Source: Angiostrongylus vasorum (lineage: Eukaryota > Nematoda > Chromadorea > Rhabditida > Metastrongylidae). From it: DNA of 64,000 bases. The position numbers and the translations under genes were made by a program. This document shows positions 1 to 11,648 of this stretch, piece by piece. How positions within the stretch are numbered: the stretch's first letter is position 1; every line of letters begins with the position of its first letter. The notes below the pieces were generated by a model. The model saw nothing but the letters and a program-made list of their open reading frames with translations, did no database searches and was not told where the DNA came from. The DNA is taken from assembly GCA_018806985.1 (NCBI GenBank), contig JADANN010000443.1, positions 1,975,001-2,039,000 on the forward strand, written 5' to 3'.

Positions 1-840
1 GAACGTGTTTCTCGTACGTAAAGCATTCGAACAAGTGTATGTCTCTGTCTTCTCCAGTGACCGCTTTTTTGCGCAGCCATCGTCGTTCCCTGATGGCCAA
101 TCATCCGAGTCAAGGCGACCGACGTGAAAAAAAGTGCTAATCGATCGCTGGTGCCTAGACCTCGTCGGTTAAGGGCAACGGCCACGGACGAGGTGTATCG
201 AAGTCTTGGTTCAAACCTTGTCATCATTGAAAAAACTTCTAGTTGCTATCGCAAAAGAGTACATAGCTCAATACATCTATGGGTTAGGAAGTCCTTTAAT
301 TGATGCAAAACCCGAGTGTCTCAACATTTTGAGGACCAACCCAAGAACTTTTTTCGATACGAATCATGCAGACCAACAAATGAGACCTTTCATAACCTGC
401 ATATTGAACAGGAAATCATCCGAGTACAGTTTAGCTGTCAGCTAGAATGGGACGTCAGCCTTGTCATCAGAATAAATTTGTGCCCTGTTAAATTGCCGCC
501 CGACAAAGGCGAGTATTTGCATATCATGAAACGCAGCACTCGCCGTCGAAGAGCCAGCCGACGGGAGAAAAAAGCCAGCCGTGAAACCCCAACGAAATAG
601 CAAAAAGCAAAAAATTAAAACGATAGGAGAAATTATTCGTGTGGTGAACATGAACCAGCACCACTAGTTATGAGGAACACCCCCCGGTACTAAGTTCTTC
701 TTGTCCCTGGATTTCGGCTTAGAGGACGACGCACTGCCTTTAAATTCATGATTTTTGAGATATAAATCTATATACCAGTTGGTAAACCACATCTGTGTTC
801 GGTCCGAGCCTGGGATTAGACCGTTCCACATTTCACTTTT
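1..840. other. No gene seen
   Basis: Short overlapping frames at 206-651 on both strands have no good splice sites or recognised domain. CGAGTCAAGGCGACC at 107 recurs loosely at 2325. Confidence 0.4.
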
Positions 841-842
841 TG

Positions 843-1135
843 CAGTAAAATAAGTTTTCCATCAGGAAGCCTAGCTAAGGGTAAACCAATACCAGGATTC
901 ATCACCGTCCTGGTATCAAAGTCGCATGGTGGCAAATCTTCCTCTGATCAACAGGGGCTGCGACTGCCTGTCGTGGTGACGACCTGGGGGCAGACTTTAG
1001 CCAGGATGTCCTCGGGATTCCAGGGAACCACAATGGCTTAACTGGCATTTCCCCGAAAAGTGGTGATTATGCTGGGGCCCGCACAACTAGTGATGGTGGG
1101 CCATTCAAGTATCAAGTAAGTAACGTTAGTAAACA
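843..1135 (+). mobile_element. Family-2 repeat, 5'-truncated
   Basis: CCATCAGGAAGCCTAGCTAAG through GGGGCCCGCACAACTAGTG to CAAGTATCAAGTAAGTAA. Confidence 0.65.
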
Positions 1136-1654
1136 AAGTCGGGCTGTTTCTTAGTGCTCTGAATCCTAGAATACTATGACACCGCGGTGTCAGCGATAGT
1201 CTTGGAAGCCGATTTAATGTGGAAGGTTAACTAGAGGAGTCATAATCTTGTTAGTCTACGTGAGCCGATCTGATCAAAAGATAGCCACCAACAGACGGAT
1301 GACATTGAATGCGCGGTGGTGGACAGCGATTACACATATTATAAGGGCGTGCGATGGTGCACTGCACTCGAAAAGGCCACCGGCATTCGTTGGGTTCAGC
1401 TCAGACACTCTCGACTTCAAGTCCCTTTATCATGCCATATTATCAATCGAAACAGTCATAGTGTTGATACAATAACGACTAGTCATAAAAAGAATGTTCG
1501 ACTCTCTGGAGGCGTTCACCCCTGCCCACACTACGTGAGTCATGGCTTGGTTTCTTGCCCGCTCAACGTTTAAATGATGTTACCCCCACAGTAAAGTAAG
1601 CTATTCGTTTAAAGTAATCCGACATTGGCGGATTCTAATTAACGATCGCAATCC

Positions 1655-1915
1655 ATTGATACCGTTGCGTGCAGCGTAGTAATTAGAGTGCCCTGCAATT
1701 CACATGTGGTCGCTGGTTCGATCAAGAACCGGGCATACCAAGCAAACTAACCTTTCACGGTCGGCAAATTGGTACCAGACTTTCTGGGATGATTCAAAAC
1801 ACTAAGCTGTACACTTGTAAGACAAATATGTATTCAATCACCTCTGCGATGCTTAACGGAGTCGAACTCATGCTGTATTTCTACGGGATCGTTCAAAACG
1901 GAGCGCTTTCTCTTA
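1655..1915 (+). mobile_element. Family-1 tRNA-derived SINE
   Basis: Head-to-tail copy. The B-box-like GGTTCGATC is at 1715-1723, the A box is weak. The body keeps GGTCGGCAAATTGGTACCAG and ends near GGGATCGTTCAAAACGGAG. Confidence 0.65.
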
Positions 1916-1919
1916 CGCA

Positions 1920-4140
1920 CAATCATTTTAATCCATTCATATCAGTTGTTTTCTCTTTGTCATCAAACAGCGCCAAAGAATGACTTTTTTTTCTCCGGGA
2001 CGAAAAACTTGCGAAAAAGCTAATTACAACATTTCTTAAGACCTATGGTCACCAGAAAACGTGAAGTTCTCATGATCTGGTCGGTTAGAAAAATGGTTGA
2101 TTTTGAGAAAGCTGGTAAGGTTAGATCTAAGCAATAGGAAAAGAAAGGTCACTATGTTGCGGATGCACATTACACTTGAAAACTGCCGAAAGAAGTGCAG
2201 GAGAACTGACTATTGCTGCCTAAGAGATATTTGCATTCGCATATATGAGCAGATTCATAAAATGACGGGCTGAGAAGAGTTCGTGCCAATGGGTCACGTA
2301 GCACTGATTCGAACATGGGCTATCTCGAGTCAAGGTGACCCTCCGAGGCGGACTGACGGTCGTCGGTCAGTCAAATGGCGCGGCAGGGACCGGGGCCGGC
2401 TGCTTGTCGCTGGCGGCTATCCTCAAAACAGACCTCCCTGCGTAAGCGAATGTTGTTGCGTACGACCTCTTTGTTACAACATACCAACTACGATCGATAC
2501 CGATACAACCATAAATAGATGGCTGAACGTCCTTCGTTTATGATTCTTGCCGGCCAACGGATCCCTTCTGCGATGCCTCTCAGTAGTTTCGACACTTGCC
2601 CGAAATGAACCACATCTACTCCTAAATTTGATAGGGAAAATCATGGTATTCTGGCAGAAATTGGCTTCACGATCGTCTGGAAAGCTCTCCTCTCTGACAT
2701 GCGTCCTTTGTCATTTTTTTCAACTATGACCTGTTGTTTAAGTCCACAAGGGGTCAGATTTCCAACATAGTCTCTGGAGTAATTCGACTAGAGTACAGAT
2801 CAACAATAATGCAAAGTAAAGGGATTCAGACGGGGTGGATTAAATAATTCAACAATCCATAAACGATAAGATCTGGCTGATCATAAATTCCAGAATTTTC
2901 CGGGATATATGACCCTCTACCACATTGCTTATGAGAAGGAAATAACTTTAAAGCACATGTAGAGTAAACCCAAAATTAGCTCAATTTTATCAGCACTCGC
3001 CATTCGTAGTAGATTTCTAGAGATTTACGTTAGGCTTAAATACATTTTCAATTCAATTCAACAGTGAAAGTAAGACAAAGTTTGTGGTGGAATGACGTTC
3101 GACCAATACTTATCTTCTTTTCTGATGACTAAATGTGCGACAGCCTGGAGCCTCCTACCATACCGTTGTAACCGTATGTGAAGAAACAATGTGGCAAGTT
3201 GAGACTCACTAAGACATAATATTAAACGGCAAATCAATATGCATAAAACGCGAACGGCAATTATACGGGTAGAAATGTGCTCGATGAGGAATGGCAACAG
3301 AGCCAACCCTTAAGGGCGTTAACAGCGTAGAAATTGAAAAAATGACAATTTATAAAGATCGGTTGTAATGCCAACGATCTAAGCAAGTCTTTCATAGCGT
3401 GAAGATCTTGAGACTCACTACTGGAAAAACTAAAGAATTTGTTAGAGGAGAAACAGTAACACTATTTTTGTAAGTGAGTCGAAAAGCGAAGAGCTTTGAA
3501 AATGATTGTCACTGTGTGTTTGCCGTCCCTCTCGGTACGACTGTTTACGAATCAGAAAGGGGCTTAGATTACGCAGCGCAAACTAGCCCAGTTTGGGATA
3601 ACAGGCTTTCGTTTTCATCAACTTTGTTAAAGCGACGTGCTAGTCAGCCCAGCAGGTTTCTGTTTTCATCAATCCCATTCGAAACGATAACACTTGAAGC
3701 ACACCGGAAGGAGTCCTTTGCCGAAGAGAACACAACACTTCGACGCTTCGAAATGAGGATATCATGAAAAAAATTGGTGATCACCACTTTGAAAGACGGA
3801 ACTCCAAGAAAGGTTGACGTTTTCATGCGGTGGAATAGCTGAATCTCCAAAGGAACGTAATCAATTGGAAGATCAGAGCACGTCGTTCATCGAGGTCGGC
3901 TATTGGAACAGTCGGACGACTGCGGTGACGGCACTACGCATGACTAAGGTCAACACAATAACCGAGCCGCTCTCCTCAAGAGATCCAGCGCGTTAACAGC
4001 GAACGAAGAAAGACGACGTCCGCTCCACACCCCCCACTCCTCACCAACAAACTCGTCATCGCCTCGCTAATCGATCGATATCACGATCGATACCGCGGTG
4101 ATGTAGTCGGAGAGCATCGACATCCTGTACGTATAATCGA
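1920..4140. other. No gene seen; GC-rich island at 2330-2440
   Basis: A local GC-rich stretch (2330-2440) stands out from AT-rich flanks but holds no convincing exon. The 97-codon frame at 3474-3767 has a protein-like composition but no clear acceptor or domain, so it is left uncalled. Confidence 0.35.
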
Positions 4141-4145
4141 CATAT

Positions 4146-4625
4146 GCTAGCTGCTCCCCATGCGGAACTTAGTGCACGGTTTCCAGAGGCAACCCTTTGA
4201 AAAACGCTTGCCCTTTTTTAAGACAAAATTTCTGCTCAGAATCTTCAAGAAAGTCGATTTTTTTCTATAAGATCCGCAATTCAGATCTACTGTGCTAATC
4301 CAAGCACTAGCCACATTCAACTGATTTCTTCGCATCCGTCATCCACGAAGATGTTCCGACTTTTGTGTGTGACTCGGCTGCTCGTCGAAGATTTTCCCTT
4401 TGTCATAAATGTCGTTGAACGCTGGTCGAGTCAATTCTCCCTAGAGTACAGAGATAGCCAGGCCGAGGCGCTCCTATTTGAATTGCACAGAGTGAACCTT
4501 TCCCCAGACAAGTATGGCACCAATTTCCTGACTATCAAAGGATGCGAACCAGGGGCGTGGTTGAACAAGCGCCGTGCTCGTGAAGGTGAGCATCAGTACG
4601 AGTGCACTAGCCGCCCCCTTAGTTA
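4146..4625 (-). mobile_element. Family-4 tRNA-derived SINE
   Basis: On the minus strand: head GGGGCGGCTAGTGCACTCG and GGTTCGCATCC, then GCCTGGCTATCTCTGTACTC, GAATTGACTCGACCAGCG, TTCAACGACATT. The same order as the copy at 37707. The 91-codon frame at 4351 lies within it. Confidence 0.65.
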
Positions 4626-4639
4626 ACATTTAAAGCTCA

Positions 4640-5930
4640 GTGGACTTCTATAGTTCAAATGAGGGCATACTCCACGATTCTAGTAGGCAAATTGCTTACA
4701 TCCTTCTTTTGAGAAAATTAGATTCCTCAAAGTAACAAGTAACAAAAAGTCTCATGAGATCAAGTATTACAGAATTAAAAGTGTTAAAAATCGAGATAAA
4801 ATATGGCCAGTGGAATCTAATACTATAATAATTCGCTGTTTATAACTGTGTAAACATAATTTCATGAACAAGTGAATAGGCAGGCTTGAATGCACAGTGT
4901 TTTTGTGCTTAAATGCTCAACGCAAATATTCAGATGAATGGCAATGGAAGCGGACGCCACGTCGGGCTAGAGTGAAGGTGAGTGAAGGAGCAGCTGGGGG
5001 TAAATGGATCGGAAAATTAGCTATTGCGAGACGGAGCAGGAGATTCATCGTCTAAGGGAGGGAAGTCGAAGTTGCAACAGGGTCCAAAAAACAGTCAACA
5101 AGAGTGGAACACATTAGGAATGACGAAAAGTGAAATATCGTCATGTCGTATGACAACCGTTGAAAAAGCTTTTGTAACGGGGAAACCTTCAGAAGGAAAG
5201 CGAAATAAGCACTTCCAATGACAAGTTAGCAAAAATACAAGAAAGTATGACGCAGCTGTGATCGCTTTCTGTTCAGTCAGATCAATCAAACAAGCATAAA
5301 TGTACATTTAAATTAGTGAAGTAGACATTGTATCGTAAACTCGCACTTATCCGCACTGACCACCGGTAGAGGCAGAGAATGGATTAGGAAGGAAGAGTCG
5401 TTGTAACGATTTTTCATTCGTGTCGCATCGCCGTGTCATTGGAATCTGTGTTACGCATATCGCTTTGTTTCGTCGTCCGTGAAAAAGGATTCTGAACTGG
5501 ATCCCATAGTGGAATGTCGGCTTTCAACACGAGAAAGAAAAATGTACTGTTCCTTGAATCCAGTGTGGAAAAAAAGATGGCCAACACGTACAGTCCCTAT
5601 AGGAGAAGCTCTTAAAAACAATGCTGTGAAAATCTAAGCAAAACGTAGATGTTATATGGAGTACTACTTCTGGTTATTCATCGATCTATCAAACACGGCA
5701 AACATTAAACTCAGATCGGTGATATGAAGTGACGCACCGGTGATAACACCCAGTGCACTATGGGAAGGTTCTACTTCCACCGATTGAAAAAAAAAGTGTC
5801 TGTCACTTCAATCGTGAACTTCTGGAATCCAATAGCAATGGTTGCTTGGTGAAAAGCAAAGAAAATGCAACAAGAGCTAAAAAGAAAAAAAACGTGGTTA
5901 GCGATTACTTCTCCTATTGTTAGTCATCCT
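4640..5930. other. No gene or repeat seen
   Basis: AT-rich sequence with short frames only. Confidence 0.4.
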
Positions 5931-5934
5931 CCCA

Positions 5935-6325
5935 ACACTATACCGCCTCATCGTGGCTGGGAGGTGTTCCTGGCTGTCGGACTGCAATGTACAGCGGGGG
6001 GATTCGTCCCCCCTGTCAGGGTCTCCCAAGCTGAAAAGGAATCCGGCGTTTCCATCAGGAAGCCTAGCTAAGAGTAAACCAATACCAGGATCCACCACCG
6101 TTCTGGTATCAAAGTAGCATGGTGGCAAATCTCCCTCTGATCCACAAGGGCTGCGACTGCCAATGGTGGTGAATACATGGGGGTAGATTTTGGCTAGGCT
6201 AACCTCGGGATTCCAGGGAACCACAATGGCTTAACCAGCAAATCTCCGAAAAATGGAGATTATGCTTGGGCCCACACAACCAGTGGGGACAGGCCGTTCA
6301 AGTGTCAAGTAAGTAAGTACTGTTG
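5935..6325 (+). mobile_element. Family-2 repeat, full length
   Basis: TACCGCCTCATCGTGGCTGG to GTGTCAAGTAAGTAAGTA. The frames at 5865-6224 on both strands are by-products. Confidence 0.7.
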
Positions 6326-6624
6326 GTCATCTTTCCATTGGTTAGAATGAAAAAAATAGCGATGAATCACGCATAGACGATCCAAATGGAAGTAATCAAA
6401 CCCAAAGCTTAGAAACAAAGTTTTGAAATTATTAAAAAGCTTAAGTTACAACCAGGAATAATTTCAACAGGTGAAATTTTCTTCGTAGTGTTCTGTGGGT
6501 GTTGGATGCCACCGTATAACAGAAAATAAGGCTAAGCTCAGTGATTGAAAGTGGGATTTGAATCAGCTAGGTGGAAGATTCTGCTACTAAAATGCGTAGA
6601 AAACGAAATACATTTGTTGGCTAG

Positions 6625-6812
6625 GATATACAACACTGCCAAACTGGAATGTTTTTGACTATCCGAAAGTTTTCCTTCGTTGAAAGTTTTCGTTCATTTC
6701 TTATAAGGTCATGGAATGAGGAGTTCCTGCTGATGAACATGCAGGTGATCCCAACAATTGAGTTTGATAAGCCTGCACGACTGACACCTAAGGAAACCGA
6801 CGTACGATATTG
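6625..6812 (+). CDS. Candidate exon 1 of an unrecognised plus-strand gene
   Basis: Open for 62 codons between GGCTAG and a GTAAAG donor (phase 2). It encodes stretches such as LLMNMQVIPTIEFDKPARLT. The same frame carries on past the donor, after one TAA, for about 70 more codons, so a broken longer gene is an alternative. Phase fits the exon at 7852. No domain recognised, and chance is a real possibility. Confidence 0.2.
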
Positions 6813-7851
6813 GTAAAGGGTAAAAGAGGAACAGCTTGACTCGACTATAGCTGAACGGTCAGAAGGGACTGAACGGACTATATGCATCATTCGTCGTGTT
6901 GAATATGTTCGCGGTAATCCTATAAACCAAATTCGAACTCAAACAATAGACGGACACGAAGCGAATAGTTTCGGCGATGCTCTACGCGATAAAGTCACCG
7001 GCACTAACTTGAAACGTCAGGCGAGCTGTTACCAATATTGAGTTGGAAGCCGTATAGGAATATTCCTGGCGACGGTTATGTATTATGCGAAAGAAGGCTA
7101 ATCACTCAAACAAACATTCTGATAGCGATTACTGGTCGTCCTGTTGTATTTCAAGCCGAAATGCTAGACCTGCAACCCACAATATTCCACCTGAGGAAAA
7201 TAAGGTGTAAGTGAAAAATTAGGGGGATCCAGCGACGACTCTATACTGTTATGTTTTTTTTACGCTGGGGAGTTCACACGGTGAAGGTACACACCAGCAA
7301 AACATCTACGACGGTCTGAATCCACTATGTAGATGTGGCTCTCATAGAGGAATATTGTAAGAGGAAACCGGTTAAAGGTGAACGGGTTGCCTCGGTTGGT
7401 GAACATTGAAAAAAAACGAACTATACAATGCAATAAATCAGCGACAACTGTTAAATTTATAAATGAACTGTTCTATGAAGTTTTAAGGTTGGTTTCATGA
7501 CAAAAGGCAAATATATCGAAGTTCAGTTCGTCAGTGATTTTTTCCTTGTAGGTTATGAATAAATACGGAAAATTTAATCTGATAATCAATAATCGGAAGA
7601 AGTTCACTGAAGTATGCCTGTGATTGAAAAAAGAGAACGTTCAAGAGTTTCGAAAGAGTGAAAAAAAAGACGTACCTGACCAGAGACAATATGACAACTG
7701 GAAAACTCGGCATGGAATCGCATAAACTACGAAGAATGTCTTTGGTGCAAGGGAGATGGCATGGATGAATAATAATGATTGCCGACGAAGATTACGAATA
7801 GGATAGATTGCAACCAAAGAAACATCAGCAGTCGACGACAGCAAATACAAG

Positions 7852-8041
7852 GACAATGGAAGAAATCAGACCGCGACATCGATGCTCATCCAGTTGGCCT
7901 CACAATCCCATAACACTTCAGGCTAATGAAGCATGCTGTAGTGTGACAAGCATCGCGACCACAATGTCGAGCAGCACTAGACCTAAACAAGCTGGATCCG
8001 AAAACGAATTAGTTGTCCCTCTTTGTCTAAGAGACCTTTCA
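7852..8041 (+). CDS. Candidate exon 2 of an unrecognised plus-strand gene
   Basis: Open exon starting after ACAAG and ending at a good GTAAGG donor, phase 2 in and phase 0 out. It encodes MEEIRPRHRCSSSWPHNPIT and a Ser/Thr-rich stretch ending LVVPLCLRDLS. The composition looks like an intracellular low-complexity region. The antisense strand is also open here. Confidence 0.28.
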
Positions 8042-8273
8042 GTAAGGTAGAGTAACTCGACTATGGCGAGATCTAAACCAGACGTAAAACTAGGGATCAC
8101 CGAGTGGTGCAGGATGAGGCATCTTATTGGGACTGGTCAAATCCGACAGGTTTTCGAGAGAGATAAAATTGCCTGATATTGAATACGGATTTTTAGGTGG
8201 CGTTGAGAAAAAGTAATCTAGAAATTTCTTCACAGAAATATGTATTCCATCACTGCAATTTTTCTGCTTACAG

Positions 8274-8324
8274 ATGGATAAGAAGGGTGAAGGGAAAGGT
8301 GGGACAAAACCAGATTTCAAGTAG
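8274..8324 (+). CDS. Candidate terminal exon of an unrecognised plus-strand gene
   Basis: Follows a very good acceptor (TTTTTCTGCTTACAG) in phase 0, matching the donor at 8041. It encodes the lysine- and glycine-rich end MDKKGEGKGGTKPDFK, then TAG. The 232-bp intron is normal for a nematode. It is too short for homology. Confidence 0.3.
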   Translation: MDKKGEGKGGTKPDFK

Positions 8325-8329
8325 AAATC

Positions 8330-9675
8330 CTAGTGTTCAAAACTCTCAGGAATATGTGTTACAATGAGCATCTCGTTAATGGTAAAAAAAATATCACATA
8401 ACTTCTCAGTGATAGGGGTTCACGGAAGTTATTGTTTGTACGTGTTACAGACTTGTAGCCAAGCACTCGCCATTAATGCCGTCGAACAACAAAATATACG
8501 GTAGAAAAAAAAAGCTTTGATTGAGAATCTTTTTTTCTGCACAACATTTGAAGAGCACGAGGAATGGAGAACAAGGTTTGCAAAGATGTTAAGTGAAACA
8601 AGTTTATTGCAGAACGTATGACGTTTGAGATGGATGGAGGTGAAATGGCAGTTTCTTGATAAACATTAGAGGACGTGACTTGGCCGTACGACCGGTTTCC
8701 ATGGAGAAATGGATCGTTCTGTGGGAATGCAACGAAAAACAGACAATGCCGGACGAATAAGCGTTCGAAGCGGTAAAGGAAGGAGAGCTTTAAATGTTAT
8801 CGCAGATTATCTACATCGAAAGCACGAAGAAGGAAACATGAATCTAGCACAAAGGGCACAGAAGCACTAATTCAAACTCACGATAAGACAGAACTTTGTG
8901 TTGTTCAATCGCTTTGTTTGAAGCTTAAAATGATTAACAGTTTGCCCATCTCGCTGTTAATAGCGACGGAATGAAAGCAGAAAGGTGCTTCAACATGATG
9001 CTAATCAATAGGGTAAACGTCAACACGGTTGTTATCGTCGTTGGAGTAGGTCAGTCTAAATGTAAGGGGAAGCAAAGAGCCTAAAGCAACAGTTATATCA
9101 TTCGTTTGATTAAATATTTATACCCAAAGGTTGTCTTAAACGCCTGGCTGGCACTGGTTTTTCTCGCGCAGTTCTTAGTGGTGCATTACAATACCTACCC
9201 GGTATTTCGTTCCATCCAGCGCCGCTGGGCTACCCAAGCCCCGTCCCACCGTGGTCAGAAAGTTGTTATGAGAACATAAAAACACCGAATTCATATACCG
9301 GTAGATCATCGGAAATAAGTGTATACGTCAAATATTTACTCAATAACCTCTAAGGTACTGATTGGAGTCGAATATACGTGACGTATCCTTCAGAAAACTA
9401 ACTAACGCCGAACGACTAGTTCTTTATGTGGTTAGAAGCGGATTACACAAATAATGCAATAGCAGCAGCTTTTATTTATCTACTATCAAGTACAAAGACT
9501 AAGAAACATTTAAGTCAGAGAACAGAACAATAGTTGAAGAGGGATCAAAAGAGAAGCAAAAGCAAATAACCAAGTCGAGAAATTTTTCGAACATAAAACT
9601 ACCGGCTAGAGACGGCTTTCTAACAACTCAGTGACGAGGAGTGAATTATTAAAGATGTTAGTTAAAGGATAAAAA
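8330..9675. other. No gene seen
   Basis: AT-rich, with poly-A and poly-T runs. Nothing recognisable. Confidence 0.4.
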
Positions 9676-9681
9676 GCATAA

Positions 9682-9950
9682 AGCTCTCGGCGTTGATCAA
9701 TCTCTGAGGGATGCGCTATGAAATCGACTTCACTAAGTATCATTGGTGGTTATTGAATGCATATTTGGTCTTTGCAATGACTCGCGGTGGTCTACCGATG
9801 CATCGAGCCAGTGCTGCGATCCTCGCAGACAAGTCTGGTGTCGATTTTCCGACCCTAAAGGGATTGAGTGCTGGGTGGAAATGGGGCGCGGGGATCGATC
9901 CCAAGTGTATTGCAGGGCGCCTCAGACCACTGCGCTGCACGTAACCCATT
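9682..9950 (-). mobile_element. Family-1 tRNA-derived SINE
   Basis: Near-full copy. On the plus strand it starts with the tail (GGCGTTGATCAATCTCTGAG) and ends with the tRNA-like head (GACCACTGCGCTGCACG at its end). The open frames here on both strands are by-products of the repeat. Confidence 0.75.
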
Positions 9951-10344
9951 AGATGATGTTAATTAGTATTATTAATAGATGATGAAGATGTTAGTTACAT
10001 ACAAAAGCCTCCAACGAGAGTGGTTACCTGTGTAGTTGACGGGAAACCACTGATGTAAAATTCGGTTACTGTTGGTAAGAATGTGAGGTGCAATCGACTC
10101 AGAAGGTGAAGTTTTAGCTGGCATGAAAATGAAAATAAAAATGGCACGTAGATGTTACCAAACTGTTATACCTGTCTTCTTATTAGTCGTAGAAATTGAT
10201 TCAAAGGATTCTCAGTGGTTGTCGGTAACGACTCATGAATGCAGTAAGTTCGAGATTTTTTGTTCTGGTCGTCATGGCTCAAGAAAACAAGAGAGAATCA
10301 TAGATGTGAGTGCTTAAATAGTCTTCGACAACGACCTTTTAGTC

Positions 10345-10632
10345 GGAGTAACCAGTGCCTGTACCGAAGTTATATAGCTCCATACTTCTAGCTTTACGCG
10401 TTTCTTTTATCACAGTAACCCGAGGATCACCAAGCTTCCATCCCTCCGAGTTCGGCAAATTGATACCAGGATTATCTGGGAAGATAGCAGCACTGACTTG
10501 ATGCATCAGTACGTCACCACAAGTCACGGTATGGGCCAGATATTCATTAAAGCAGCTCTACGATGCCTAGCGAAATAGTGGTCATGGCGTATCCCTCAGG
10601 GATTGATCAACGCCGAATATTTTATCTCTTCC
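10345..10632 (+). mobile_element. Family-1 SINE, head eroded
   Basis: The body (TCGGCAAATTGATACCAGG, 10454 on) and tail (CCCTCAGGGATTGATCAACG, near 10591-10610) are clear. The A and B boxes are not. Confidence 0.6.
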
Positions 10633-10951
10633 TTCGCAATTTAGTTCCAAGTGTTTTTCAATAAAAGTGCTCTCTCCATCGATTTGGTGTAAGCTTTGCC
10701 ATTTCTTTCGTTTTTTGATGCTATTCTATATAGTTATTTTTAACCTAATCGTGATAACAACAATACCACTACTAATATAGGTACCAACAATGACATCAAG
10801 GAATTTTAACCAGCTGTTCTATCTAGAAAGCATCTGCGAAACCAGCACGAAACTGAAAACCATTAGTAAGTTCATATGAAGTAAGCAATAACGATAGAAC
10901 AGGCCCGCACCCATAATTGTGGTGCAACCTTCGGATCTCGAAACCAGCTTG

Positions 10952-11082
10952 CTAATTTTTTAGGACAGCATGGAATTGCTTAAATAAACTTGAATAGATT
11001 AGGAGCAAACATCTATAGTGTGACTTTTTGTCGCTAAAAAGCACCAAATTGCACGGATCAACGGATACGGTAAATTCAGCAA
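10952..11082 (-). CDS. Candidate terminal exon following 11375-11277
   Basis: Acceptor TTTTTACACAG, entry phase 1, matching the donor of the exon at 11375-11277; 43 codons ending TAG. It encodes AEFTVSVDPCNLVLFSDKKS and a hydrophobic end (LLLIYSSLF). The match of phase and the good acceptor are the only support; there is no homology. Confidence 0.28.
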
Positions 11083-11276
11083 CTGTGTAAAAATGCGTGG
11101 ATATGGTTAGTTGACTGTTTCTTGTTGTCTTAAAAATTACTCCAGAGAAGAGAGAAATGCAGAACCAAAGGTAGTGTAATATTTTTTTCAGAACAAAAAA
11201 TAACGTAAGTAAGGAATATTTACAACATTATACATCTGGTAACGGGAAAGCCGAGTGAGCACGATTTCAGACTTAC

Positions 11277-11375
11277 TTATGAGGAGCTCTTCGATAAAAT
11301 GATCATCGAGCCCACTTAGCTCATCCGCAGTACGATGGAAACCATGTAAAACATAAAATAGGCTGTTCGGAAGCA
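11277..11375 (-). CDS. Candidate exon, possible alternative tail of the LRR receptor
   Basis: A 99-nt open exon between TGTTTCAG and a perfect GTAAGT donor, phase 1 at both ends. It encodes LPNSLFYVLHGFHRTADELS and then an acidic, amphipathic run (GLDDHFIEELLI). It lies 161 bp past the stop of exon 10. Exon 9 also ends in phase 1, so splicing 9 to this exon keeps frame. It could instead be an internal exon of a neighbouring minus-strand gene. No domain recognised. Confidence 0.4.
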
Positions 11376-11535
11376 CTGAAACAATCCAGAAAACAGAAAT
11401 GCTAAATAACGGACACCTTTAAAAGGCTACCTAAAACTATAAGAAAACTGAAAGAGAATTTTATGCAACTAATTTCAAAAATGCCCTATGTTAACTCTAC
11501 AAGAATGCGTTAGACAGGCACATTGGTGAGTAACA

Positions 11536-11648
11536 TTAGACAAATTCCGGTCTAAGCGCATCATCTTCACAATCCAATCCACTATATCCGAACTGGAACC
11601 CTGATCCTCTTGGCGTACGGCTACGGTAGTGGCGATAAGCGAAGAGAC
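11536..11648 (-). CDS. LRR receptor exon 10: end of membrane helix and cytoplasmic tail
   Basis: Acceptor CCTTTAG, entry phase 1. It completes the helix (C-LFAY), supplies the basic anchor RHYRSR, and ends DDALRPEFV followed by TAA. The acidic patch plus a hydrophobic final residue could bind a PDZ domain. I see no clear AATAAA within 150 bp downstream. Confidence 0.8.

Noticed and set aside
6812..6828. A 14-nt GT...AG gap that would join two long plus-strand frames
   Set aside because: Far too short to be a real intron; a normal donor to 7852, or a nonsense mutation, is more likely.
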